64,000 bases of DNA from Halobacillus halophilus. GTDB lineage: Bacteria > Bacillota > Bacilli > Bacillales > Halobacillaceae. Where the stretch lies: contig NZ_JAIVAL010000001.1 of the NCBI RefSeq assembly GCF_020171985.1, positions 248,001-312,000 of the forward strand. Direction: 5' to 3'. The notes under the pieces are model-generated. The model saw nothing but the letters and a program-made list of their open reading frames with translations. It was not told the DNA's origin and ran no database searches. Positions 20,409 to 28,154 of this stretch are shown here, in pieces. A program made the position numbers and the translations under genes. Position 1 is the stretch's first letter, and every line of letters begins with the position of its first letter.

Positions 20409-20426
20409 ACCGACCAACCAGTCGGT
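20409..20426 (+). promoter_or_regulatory. Candidate TetR operator
   Basis: An inverted repeat ACCGAC-N6-GTCGGT, 25 bp before the acyl-CoA dehydrogenase start. A TTGACT (20399-20404) lies just upstream, so a bound repressor would cover the promoter. No second copy was found upstream of the TetR gene itself. Confidence 0.68.
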
Positions 20427-20450
20427 CTTAATTCCCTGAGGAGGAATCAT

Positions 20451-21593
20451 ATGAATTTTGAATTAACGAAAGAACAGGAAATGACTAGAAAAATGGTTCG
20501 TGATTTTGCTGAGGAGGTTATTCATCCGCGCGCGGTAGATATTGATACTAAAGCAGAATTTCCAGAAGATATTTTTAAAGAGATGGGAAAACTCGGGCTT
20601 CTTGGTATACCATTTCCAGAAGAATATGGTGGATCCGGCGGGGATACGGTTACTTATGCCTTAGCTGTGGAAGAAATTGGTCGTGTCTGCGGTTCTACTG
20701 GACTTAGTTATGCAGCTGCCGTTTCTCTTGGAGCAAGCCCCATTTATTATTTCGGCACAGAGGAACAGAAACAGGAATTCTTAACTCCACTGGCCAAGGG
20801 AGAGGCACTCGCCTCTTTTGGGCTAACAGAACCAAATGCTGGCTCTGATGCAGGGGGAACGAAAACAAGAGCTGAACTTAAAGGAGACCATTACGTTATA
20901 AATGGAGAAAAATGCTGGATTACGAATGCAGAATATGCTCGATCTATCACTGTAACGGCCGTCTCGGGTAAACGGGAAGATGGTAAAAATATTATTTCAG
21001 CTTTCATCATCCCTAAAGATACTCCGGGCATGAAGATCAGCAGTCCTTATGAAAAGATGGGTGTCCGGGGATCCAATACTTCCGAAATCATCCTGGAAGA
21101 TGTGAAAGTACCCAAGGAAAATCTTCTTGGAGATCCAGAAAAAGGGTTTAAACAGTTCCTTTACACGCTAGATGGAGGAAGAATTTCCATTGCTGCTCTT
21201 GCTGTAGGCATCGCGCAGGCTTCGCTGGATCGTGCTCTGGCCTACGCAAAAGAAAGAAAACAATTTGGCCAGCCAATTTCCAATTTTCAAGCCATTCAGT
21301 TTAAATTAGCGGATATGGCCATGGAAGTGGAACTAGCTCGAAATATGGTACTAAAATCTGCCTGGTTAAAAGATCAAGGGAAAAACTTCACGAAAGAATC
21401 AGCGTATGCTAAGCTGTTCGCTTCTGAAACCGCTTTCCGATCATCCAATCAAGCCATCCAAATACACGGAGGCTACGGTTATATGAGGGAATATGAAGTA
21501 GAGCGTTATCTTCGTGATGCTAAACTGCTTGAAATTGGAGAGGGAACGTCTGAGATTCAACGTTTGGTTATCGCTCGTCAGCTAGGCTGCTAA
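20451..21593 (+). CDS. yngJ: Acyl-CoA dehydrogenase (YngJ/AcdA-like)
   Basis: 380 residues, typical of short-chain acyl-CoA dehydrogenases. FAD-binding blocks [16 protein letters not shown] (near residue 125) and [13 protein letters not shown] are present, as is [37 protein letters not shown] at the end. The catalytic glutamate is at the canonical SCAD/MCAD position, E364 in IGEGTSE. Human isovaleryl-CoA dehydrogenase has Ala there and uses another Glu, so pathway assignment to isovaleryl-CoA rests on the operon, not on this residue. First gene of the operon; ribosome site GAGGAGGAA. Confidence 0.93.
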   Translation: MNFELTKEQEMTRKMVRDFAEEVIHPRAVDIDTKAEFPEDIFKEMGKLGLLGIPFPEEYGGSGGDTVTYALAVEEIGRVCGSTGLSYAAAVSLGASPIYYFGTEEQKQEFLTPLAKGEALASFGLTEPNAGSDAGGTKTRAELKGDHYVINGEKCWITNAEYARSITVTAVSGKREDGKNIISAFIIPKDTPGMKISSPYEKMGVRGSNTSEIILEDVKVPKENLLGDPEKGFKQFLYTLDGGRISIAALAVGIAQASLDRALAYAKERKQFGQPISNFQAIQFKLADMAMEVELARNMVLKSAWLKDQGKNFTKESAYAKLFASETAFRSSNQAIQIHGGYGYMREYEVERYLRDAKLLEIGEGTSEIQRLVIARQLGC

Positions 21594-21617
21594 TAAATAA
21601 AGAGGAGGAATTCGTAT

Positions 21618-23258
21618 ATGTCCCTTTTGGAAGCAACCGTAGGAGAACTATTAGAGGAACAGGCTCGTCAATTTCCTGAACAGGAAGCTTTTGTTTACCC
21701 TGAGAAGAAACTGCGAAAGACCTATAAGGAATTTAATGACATGGTTGATAAGACAGCTAAAGGTCTCATGTCATTAGGGATAGAAAAAGGAGAACACATA
21801 GCTATATGGTCAGATAATAAGCCGGAGTGGCTTCTTTCTCAGTTTGCCACAGGAAAAATGGGCGGGGTTCTCGTTACCGTAAATACAAATTACAGAGCGC
21901 AGGAACTTGAATACCTTTTAAAACAATCTGATGCAACCACTTTAATACTAGCGGAAGATTTTAGAGGCACCTCCTATATTGATATTTTGAAAGAGATCTG
22001 CCCAGAGCTTTCCTCCTCTTTAAAAGGAGATTTGCAAAGCGAGCGGCTTCCTCATCTGAAAAATATTATTACTTTAAGTGATAAGGAACATCCAGGTTGC
22101 TACACGTGGAATGACTTAATTGATATGAGCCGATCCACAAGTGAAGAAAAACTAGAAGAACGTAAAAAATCTCTATCTTACAAAGATGTGATCAATATGC
22201 AATACACTTCAGGAACGACAGGTTTTCCTAAAGGTGTGATGCTGAGCCATTATAATATTGTCAATAATGGCAATCAGGTCGCGGACTGTATGAGGCTCAC
22301 CAATGAAGATCGATTGTGCATCCCTGTTCCTTTTTTCCATTGCTTTGGCTGTGTATTAGGAACGCTTGCTGCGGTATCTAAAGGAGCAACCATGGTTATT
22401 CTTGAACAATTTGAACCTTTACAGGTCTTAAAGGCGGTAAAAGAAGAAGCATGTACAGCGCTTCATGGAGTGCCCACGATGTTTATTGCTGAACTTAATC
22501 ACCCTGAGTTTAAAGAATGGAAACCGACCACTCTTCGAACAGGAATTATGGCAGGATCCACCTGTCCTATGGAAGTTATGAAAAGTGTGATGGAGGATAT
22601 GGGAGCAGAGGAAATTACCATTGCTTATGGTCAAACTGAATCCTCTCCCGTTATTACCCAGACCAAGGCGGATGATCCAATTGAGCTTCGTGTTTCCAGT
22701 GTCGGAAAGGCACATCCGAACGTAGAAGTGAAAATCATTGACCCGGCTATTGGAGATGAAGCAGAAGCAGGGATACCTGGAGAACTCTGCACTCGGGGTT
22801 ATCTTGTTATGGAAGGTTATTACAAAAACCAGGAAGCTACGGATACAGCAATTGATCCAGAAGGATGGCTTCATACTGGTGATATTGCTGTGATGGATGA
22901 AGATGGATATATTGAAATTACCGGGCGCATGAAGGATATGATTATTCGTGGCGGAGAAAACGTATATCCACGTGAAATTGAAGAGTTCTTATATCAGCAT
23001 CCAGATGTGCTGGATGTTCAAGTAGTCGGTGTTCCCGATCAGAAATACGGAGAAGAGATCATGGCCTGGATCATTCCTAAGGAAGGAAAGTCAATCGAAG
23101 AAACTGATATTCGTGAATTTTGTGAAGGTCAAATTTCTAAGCATAAAATTCCAAGATACATCATGTTTACAGATGAGTATCCGATGACCGCAAGTGGGAA
23201 AATTCAAAAGTTTAAACTGAGGGAAGATGCGCTGGACATGATGGATTTGAAATCGTAA
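21618..23258 (+). CDS. yngI: AMP-binding acyl-CoA synthetase (YngI-like)
   Basis: 546 residues of the ANL superfamily. The P-loop motif MQYTSGTTGFPKGVMLSH lies near residue 195, the AMP motif AYGQTESSPV near 340, the hinge GRMKDMIIRGGENVYPREIEE near 435, and the C-terminal catalytic lysine in TASGKIQKFKLRE near 530. It activates a short- or medium-chain carboxylic acid to the CoA ester. In this operon it may feed branched-chain acids (for example isovalerate) or acetoacetate. The site AGAGGAGGAA lies 24 bp after the dehydrogenase. Confidence 0.92.
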   Translation: MSLLEATVGELLEEQARQFPEQEAFVYPEKKLRKTYKEFNDMVDKTAKGLMSLGIEKGEHIAIWSDNKPEWLLSQFATGKMGGVLVTVNTNYRAQELEYLLKQSDATTLILAEDFRGTSYIDILKEICPELSSSLKGDLQSERLPHLKNIITLSDKEHPGCYTWNDLIDMSRSTSEEKLEERKKSLSYKDVINMQYTSGTTGFPKGVMLSHYNIVNNGNQVADCMRLTNEDRLCIPVPFFHCFGCVLGTLAAVSKGATMVILEQFEPLQVLKAVKEEACTALHGVPTMFIAELNHPEFKEWKPTTLRTGIMAGSTCPMEVMKSVMEDMGAEEITIAYGQTESSPVITQTKADDPIELRVSSVGKAHPNVEVKIIDPAIGDEAEAGIPGELCTRGYLVMEGYYKNQEATDTAIDPEGWLHTGDIAVMDEDGYIEITGRMKDMIIRGGENVYPREIEEFLYQHPDVLDVQVVGVPDQKYGEEIMAWIIPKEGKSIEETDIREFCEGQISKHKIPRYIMFTDEYPMTASGKIQKFKLREDALDMMDLKS

Positions 23259-23271
23259 AAAGGGGTGGAGA

Positions 23272-24630
23272 ATGGTGTTTACGAAAATACTCATTGCCAA
23301 TCGGGGAGAAATAGCAGCTCGTGTCATACGTACGTGTAAAAAGATGAATATAAGCACTGTAGCCGTCTATTCAGAAGCGGACCAGGAGGCCCCTTATGTA
23401 AAAGAAGCGGATGAAAGTTATTTAATAGGGAAGCCAAGGGTAAGTGAATCCTATTTAAATATCGATAAAATCTTGAAAGCTGCCAGGGAATCGGGGGCAG
23501 AGGCTATTCATCCAGGCTACGGGCTCCTTAGTGAAAGTGCTGAATTTGCTGAAAAAGTAACTAAAGCTGGGCTTGTATTTATAGGACCAAGACCAGAAGT
23601 CATTGCTAAGATGGGAGACAAAATTGCAGCTCGTCATGAGATGAGTCAGGCTGGTGTACCGATCGTACCCGGGACAGATGAAGCAGTAGCCTCTGCTGAA
23701 GCTGCCTTATCTATCGCTCAATCATTTGGTTATCCTGTCATGTTAAAAGCGGCAGCAGGCGGAGGCGGTATAGGGATGCAGGCCGTCTATTCCGATGAAG
23801 AACTTGAGAAGGCCTTTGAGGGGAATTCCAAGCGTGCGCAGACGTTTTTCGGCGACGGGAAAATGTTTATTGAAAAACTAATTGAGAATCCAAGGCACAT
23901 CGAAATGCAAGTGCTTGCTGACCACCATGGTAATGCTGTGCATTTATTTGAAAGAGAATGTTCGATTCAAAGACGGCACCAAAAAGTGGTGGAAGAAGCT
24001 CCCTCACCTGTACTTACTGAGAAAACACGACGTCAAATGGGGGAAAGCGCATTAAAAGCAGTAGAAAGACTTGGTTATTCCAATGCCGGAACCATTGAAT
24101 TTTTGGTAGATGAACAGGAAAACTATTATTTTCTTGAAATGAATACACGTCTTCAAGTAGAGCACCCCGTAACAGAAGAAATTACAGGTGTAGATCTGGT
24201 CGAGCAGCAGTTAAGAGTCGCTTCAAACGAGATTCTTTCTCTTAAACAGGAAGATCTTTCGATTCAAGGTCACGCGATTGAAGTTCGTATTTATGCAGAG
24301 GATCCGAACACGTTTTATCCTTCTCCGGGCCAGCTTACAAAGCTGGAATTGCCGGAAGGTGAAAACATCCGGCATGAACTGGCTGTAAATGGAAGTTCGA
24401 AGGTCACTCCTTTTTACGATCCGATGATTGCGAAGCTGGTGGTACATGGCGAGACGAGAGAGCAGGCGATTGATCTGATGGCAAAGGCTCTCCATAAATA
24501 TGAAATTGAAGGAATTAAATCAAACTTAACTATGTTAAAACGTATTATTACGCACGACCAATACAAAAAAGGAAATACAAAAACAACCTTTATCCAGGAT
24601 TATTACTTACCTACGTTAACCAACCAATAA
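23272..24630 (+). CDS. yngH: Biotin carboxylase subunit of an acyl-CoA carboxylase (YngH)
   Basis: 452 residues. A biotin carboxylase N-domain (KILIANRGEIAARVIRTCKKM), an ATP-grasp domain with the glycine loop VMLKAAAGGGGIGMQ near residue 158 and ERECSIQRRHQKVVEEAPSP, and the C-domain with EMNTRLQVEHPVTE (near 293) and EVRIYAEDP. It carboxylates biotin on the separate carrier encoded next. With the carboxyltransferase at the end of the operon and HMG-CoA lyase, it most likely forms 3-methylcrotonyl-CoA carboxylase. It is a second copy in addition to the housekeeping AccC, which should be elsewhere. Confidence 0.93.
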   Translation: MVFTKILIANRGEIAARVIRTCKKMNISTVAVYSEADQEAPYVKEADESYLIGKPRVSESYLNIDKILKAARESGAEAIHPGYGLLSESAEFAEKVTKAGLVFIGPRPEVIAKMGDKIAARHEMSQAGVPIVPGTDEAVASAEAALSIAQSFGYPVMLKAAAGGGGIGMQAVYSDEELEKAFEGNSKRAQTFFGDGKMFIEKLIENPRHIEMQVLADHHGNAVHLFERECSIQRRHQKVVEEAPSPVLTEKTRRQMGESALKAVERLGYSNAGTIEFLVDEQENYYFLEMNTRLQVEHPVTEEITGVDLVEQQLRVASNEILSLKQEDLSIQGHAIEVRIYAEDPNTFYPSPGQLTKLELPEGENIRHELAVNGSSKVTPFYDPMIAKLVVHGETREQAIDLMAKALHKYEIEGIKSNLTMLKRIITHDQYKKGNTKTTFIQDYYLPTLTNQ

Positions 24631-24640
24631 GGAGAGATGA

Positions 24641-24856
24641 ATGATGAATGAAGTAAAAGCATCGATGGCAGGAAGTGTATGGAAATTAGTCGTTCAGCAA
24701 GGCGAAGAAGTCAGTGAAGGTCAGGACATAGCTATCTTAGAATCTATGAAAATGGAAATCCCCATCCCTTCAGAATCATCAGGGAGTGTAAAAGAATTAA
24801 AGGTCAGTGAAGGTGATTTTGTGAATGAAGGCGACGTTATTGCCATTATAGAATAA
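24641..24856 (+). CDS. yngHB: Biotin carboxyl carrier protein (YngHB)
   Basis: 71 residues, a lone biotinyl domain. The biotinylated lysine is in ILESMKMEIP near residue 35, followed by SGSVKELKVSEGDFVNEGDVI, the mirror half of the barrel. The enzyme is thus split into separate biotin carboxylase, carrier and carboxyltransferase chains. GGAGAG lies 6 nt before ATG 24641; the ATG at 24644 is equally possible. Confidence 0.93.
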   Translation: MMNEVKASMAGSVWKLVVQQGEEVSEGQDIAILESMKMEIPIPSESSGSVKELKVSEGDFVNEGDVIAIIE

Positions 24857-24870
24857 CAGGAGCGGATATT

Positions 24871-25773
24871 ATGCTGGAGTTACCAGAAGAAGTGACGATC
24901 AAAGAGGTAGGTCCCCGGGATGGCCTACAGAATGAGTCCAGGGAAGTTCCGACAGAAGATAAAATTTCCTGGATAAATCAATTGTCAGAAGCCGGTTATT
25001 CCTACATTGAATTTAGTTCTTTCGTCCATCCGAAATGGATACCCCAGTTAAAGGATGCGAAACAAGTAGCTTCATCTATTGAGAGAAAACCAGGTATAAC
25101 TTACGCAGCACTGGTACCCAATATGAAAGGGCTTGAAACAGCGCTGGAAACAGACGTAGATGAAGTATCTGTGTTTATGTCAGCTAGTGAAAGTCATAAT
25201 AAAAAAAATATAAACAAATCGATCGAAGAAACTTATCCTGTCCTGAGGGAAGTTGTGCAGGAAGCAAAGGGCGCTGGAAAAACGGTCCGCGGCTATGTAT
25301 CTACCGTATTTGGCTGTCCTTATGAAGGCCATATTCCGGTTAGACAGGTCATAGACGTTAGCAAACAGTTGCTTGATATGGGGGTAGATGAACTTTCCTT
25401 AGGGGACACCATTGGGGTTGCCAATCCTAAGCAGGTAGACATGGCCCTATACGAAATTCGGAAGCAGTTATCCTTCAAGGATATTGCTATGCATTTTCAT
25501 AATACGAGAGGAATGGCTCTAGCAAATGTTCTGGTTTCGTTAGATCATGGGATTACCACGTTTGACAGTTCGCTTGGTGGACTTGGAGGCTGTCCTTATG
25601 CAAAGGGTGCTTCAGGCAATCTGGCTACTGAGGACCTCGTTCATATGCTGCACCAGATGGGTGTATCAACGGGTATAGACGAACCTAAACTCAGACAGGC
25701 TGCTTCCTTTATTCAACGTACATTAAATAAACCGTTAGCCAGTCATGTGATGCAGATAGAACGATCAAGGTGA
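24871..25773 (+). CDS. yngG: Hydroxymethylglutaryl-CoA lyase (YngG)
   Basis: 300 residues, TIM-barrel lyase of the HMGL-like family. KEVGPRDGLQNESREVP near residue 9 carries the catalytic Arg and Asp, HFHNTRGMALANVL the metal-binding histidines, and GGLGGCPYAKGASGN the signature cysteine of HMG-CoA lyases. It splits HMG-CoA into acetyl-CoA and acetoacetate, the last step of leucine breakdown. The cysteine motif distinguishes it from isopropylmalate synthase relatives. Confidence 0.94.
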   Translation: MLELPEEVTIKEVGPRDGLQNESREVPTEDKISWINQLSEAGYSYIEFSSFVHPKWIPQLKDAKQVASSIERKPGITYAALVPNMKGLETALETDVDEVSVFMSASESHNKKNINKSIEETYPVLREVVQEAKGAGKTVRGYVSTVFGCPYEGHIPVRQVIDVSKQLLDMGVDELSLGDTIGVANPKQVDMALYEIRKQLSFKDIAMHFHNTRGMALANVLVSLDHGITTFDSSLGGLGGCPYAKGASGNLATEDLVHMLHQMGVSTGIDEPKLRQAASFIQRTLNKPLASHVMQIERSR

Positions 25774-25789
25774 GAAAGGAGGCTGTGAG

Positions 25790-26572
25790 ATGAGCGAACT
25801 TGTTACGTTAAAAGAGGTAAATGAGCATGTCTTATTACTAACTTTAAATCGTCCAGAAGCAGCAAATGCTCTTTCAAGGGAGTTACTGGATCAGCTAGCA
25901 GCTCGAGCAAAAGAAATTAACCAGCGTACTGACGTGCGGGCAGTATTGATTACGGGAAGCGGAACGAAAGTGTTTTGTGCTGGAGCAGACTTAAAGGAAC
26001 GCGCGAATATGTCCGAGCAGGAAGTTATTCAAACGGTTGAAAAAATTGGCAATACCATTCAGATGATCGAACAAATCTCTGTGCCTACCATCGCTGTGAT
26101 CAATGGGGTTGCTTTTGGAGGGGGGCTTGAACTTGCTTTAGCTTGCGATTTGCGTATTATGAGTAATTCAGCAAGAGTGGGGCTCACTGAAACCTCTCTT
26201 GGAATCATACCTGGAGCAGGAGGAACCCAGCGGCTCAGCCGGTTAATTGGACTCGGAAAAGCGAAAGCAATGATATACACAGCCCGCCCAATCGAAGCTC
26301 AGCGGGCCCATGCGATCGGACTTGCGGAATATGTGTACGAGCCTCAGTTACTGTTAGAAGAAGCAAAAGACATTGCGTTTTCCATTGCACGCAATGCGCC
26401 TATTGCACTTAGACAGGCTAAAAAAGCTATCCATGATGGATATGACAAGGAATTATCTGCAGGGCTTCAAATTGAAAAGGAATGCTATCAAAAAACGATT
26501 GACACAGAGGACCGGCTAGAAGGTCTGAAAGCATTTAAAGAGAAAAGGAAACCAGAATATAAAGGAAAGTAA
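25790..26572 (+). CDS. yngF: Enoyl-CoA hydratase family protein, probable methylglutaconyl-CoA hydratase (YngF)
   Basis: 260 residues, crotonase fold. Oxyanion-hole segments KVFCAGADLKERANMS near residue 62 and NGVAFGGGLELALACDLRI near 104; the catalytic glutamates lie in GGGLELALACD and TETSLGIIPGAGGTQRLSRLIG. Its place between HMG-CoA lyase and the carboxyltransferase points to hydration of 3-methylglutaconyl-CoA to HMG-CoA. The site AAAGGAGG precedes ATG 25790. Confidence 0.92.
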   Translation: MSELVTLKEVNEHVLLLTLNRPEAANALSRELLDQLAARAKEINQRTDVRAVLITGSGTKVFCAGADLKERANMSEQEVIQTVEKIGNTIQMIEQISVPTIAVINGVAFGGGLELALACDLRIMSNSARVGLTETSLGIIPGAGGTQRLSRLIGLGKAKAMIYTARPIEAQRAHAIGLAEYVYEPQLLLEEAKDIAFSIARNAPIALRQAKKAIHDGYDKELSAGLQIEKECYQKTIDTEDRLEGLKAFKEKRKPEYKGK

Positions 26573-26584
26573 GGAGGGGAAAGA

Positions 26585-28114
26585 ATGGCGAAGAATCAGA
26601 CGTTAGAAGAAAAAAGAAAGCATATTTCCTCGGGTGGAGCAGAAAAGTACCATGCTAAAAATGCAGAAAAAGGAAAAATGTTTGTACGAGAGCGTCTACA
26701 GTTATTATTCGATGATGATATGAGTATTGAGGATGCTTTTTTCGCCAATAATCAGGACGATAAACTTCCTGCTGATGGAGTGGTTACAGGCATAGGTAAA
26801 ATTAACGGAGAACAGGTTTGTGTCATGGCCAATGATTCTACTGTTAAAGCAGGATCATGGGGAGCACGAACTGTTGAAAAGATCATTCGAATTCAGGAAA
26901 CAGCTATGAAACTGCAGCTACCGATGCTTTACCTCGTAGATTCTGCTGGAGCCAGAATCACCGATCAAGTAGATATGTTTCCTAATCGGAGGGGAGCCGG
27001 CCGCATTTTTCATAACCAGATAAAGTTATCCGGCCGGGTTCCTCAAGTCTGTTTATTATTCGGACCCTCAGCCGCTGGAGGAGCTTACATACCTGCTTTC
27101 TGCGATATTGTAGTTATGGTCGACGGAAATGCTTCGATGTATCTTGGATCACCGAGAATGGCAGAGAAAGTGATTGGAGAAAAGGTATCCCTTGAAGAAA
27201 TGGGAGGGGCAAAGATGCATTGCTCCGTTTCGGGATGTGGGGATGTACTTGCTAAGGATGAGCAGGAAGCTATATCATTTGCACGAAAATACATGAGTTA
27301 TTTTCCAGCGAATTACCGAAAAGCTCCAGCTCAAAAAGAAAGTATTGACCCAGTAGCATTTGAAAAATCCATAGAAGAATTGATTCCAGAAAATCAAAAT
27401 GCCCCTTTTGATATGTATCAGTTAATTGACCGTATTATCGATGAAGGTTCTTTTTGTGAAATTAAAAAGAAATTTGCCCCGGAACTTATTACCGGTTTAT
27501 CGAGAATAGACGGTCGCGTGGTCGGTATTATAGCCAACCAGCCGAGAGCCAAAGGCGGAGTGCTATTTCCGGACTCGGCCGATAAGTCCGCTAAATTTAT
27601 TCAGCTTTGCGATGCCTTTAATATCCCTTTATTATTCCTGGTCGACATTCCAGGATTCATGATTGGTACGAAGGTGGAACGAGCGGGTATTATCCGGCAC
27701 GGAGCTAAAATGTTGTCAGCCATGAGTGAAGCGACCGTTCCTAAGATCTCTGTTATTGTAAGAAAAGCTTATGGTGCAGGGCTTTATGCTATGGCAGGTC
27801 CTGCCTTTGAGCCGGATGCGTGTATAGCTCTTCCAACAGCTCAAATTGCTGTAATGGGCCCTGAAGCGGCTGTAAATGCAGTATATGCGAACAAAATAGC
27901 TGAACTTCCTGAAGAAGAAAGACCCGCGTTTATTAAAGAAAAACACGAAGAATATAAAGAGAATATCGATATTTATCGCTTAGCTTCTGAACTCGTGATC
28001 GATGATATTATCCAGCCTGACCGGCTGAGAGAAGAACTTGCAATTCGATATGAAGCCTACCAGAATAAAGATGTAACTTTCACGGAAAGAAAACACGGAG
28101 TCTATCCTGTATAA
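26585..28114 (+). CDS. yngE: Acyl-CoA carboxylase carboxyltransferase subunit (YngE)
   Basis: 509 residues with the N- and C-terminal carboxyltransferase halves fused, as in methylcrotonyl- and propionyl-CoA carboxylase beta chains. Blocks: RIQETAMKLQLPMLYLVDSAGARI, FGPSAAGGAYIPAFCDIVVMV, PRAKGGVLFPDSADKSAKFIQLCDAFNIPLLFLVDIPGFMIG and GAKMLSAMSEATVPKISVIVRKAYGAGLYAM. With HMG-CoA lyase next to it, methylcrotonyl-CoA is the likely substrate; propionyl-CoA cannot be excluded. Last gene of the operon; its stop abuts the shared terminator. Confidence 0.92.
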   Translation: MAKNQTLEEKRKHISSGGAEKYHAKNAEKGKMFVRERLQLLFDDDMSIEDAFFANNQDDKLPADGVVTGIGKINGEQVCVMANDSTVKAGSWGARTVEKIIRIQETAMKLQLPMLYLVDSAGARITDQVDMFPNRRGAGRIFHNQIKLSGRVPQVCLLFGPSAAGGAYIPAFCDIVVMVDGNASMYLGSPRMAEKVIGEKVSLEEMGGAKMHCSVSGCGDVLAKDEQEAISFARKYMSYFPANYRKAPAQKESIDPVAFEKSIEELIPENQNAPFDMYQLIDRIIDEGSFCEIKKKFAPELITGLSRIDGRVVGIIANQPRAKGGVLFPDSADKSAKFIQLCDAFNIPLLFLVDIPGFMIGTKVERAGIIRHGAKMLSAMSEATVPKISVIVRKAYGAGLYAMAGPAFEPDACIALPTAQIAVMGPEAAVNAVYANKIAELPEEERPAFIKEKHEEYKENIDIYRLASELVIDDIIQPDRLREELAIRYEAYQNKDVTFTERKHGVYPV

Positions 28115-28150
28115 AAAAATCTCCTGATCAGTTTGATCAGGAGATTTTTT
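28114..28150. terminator. Shared bidirectional terminator (yngE / acyl-CoA synthetase)
   Basis: A 17-bp perfect stem (28114-28130 with 28134-28150), a 3-nt loop, and A6/T6 ends, so it works in both directions. Confidence 0.93.
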
Positions 28151-28154
28151 GTAT

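Noticed and set aside
23272-28114. Housekeeping acetyl-CoA carboxylase
   Set aside because: The single-chain fused carboxyltransferase, the HMG-CoA lyase and the dehydrogenase point to a degradative acyl-CoA carboxylase; accBC and accDA would be elsewhere.
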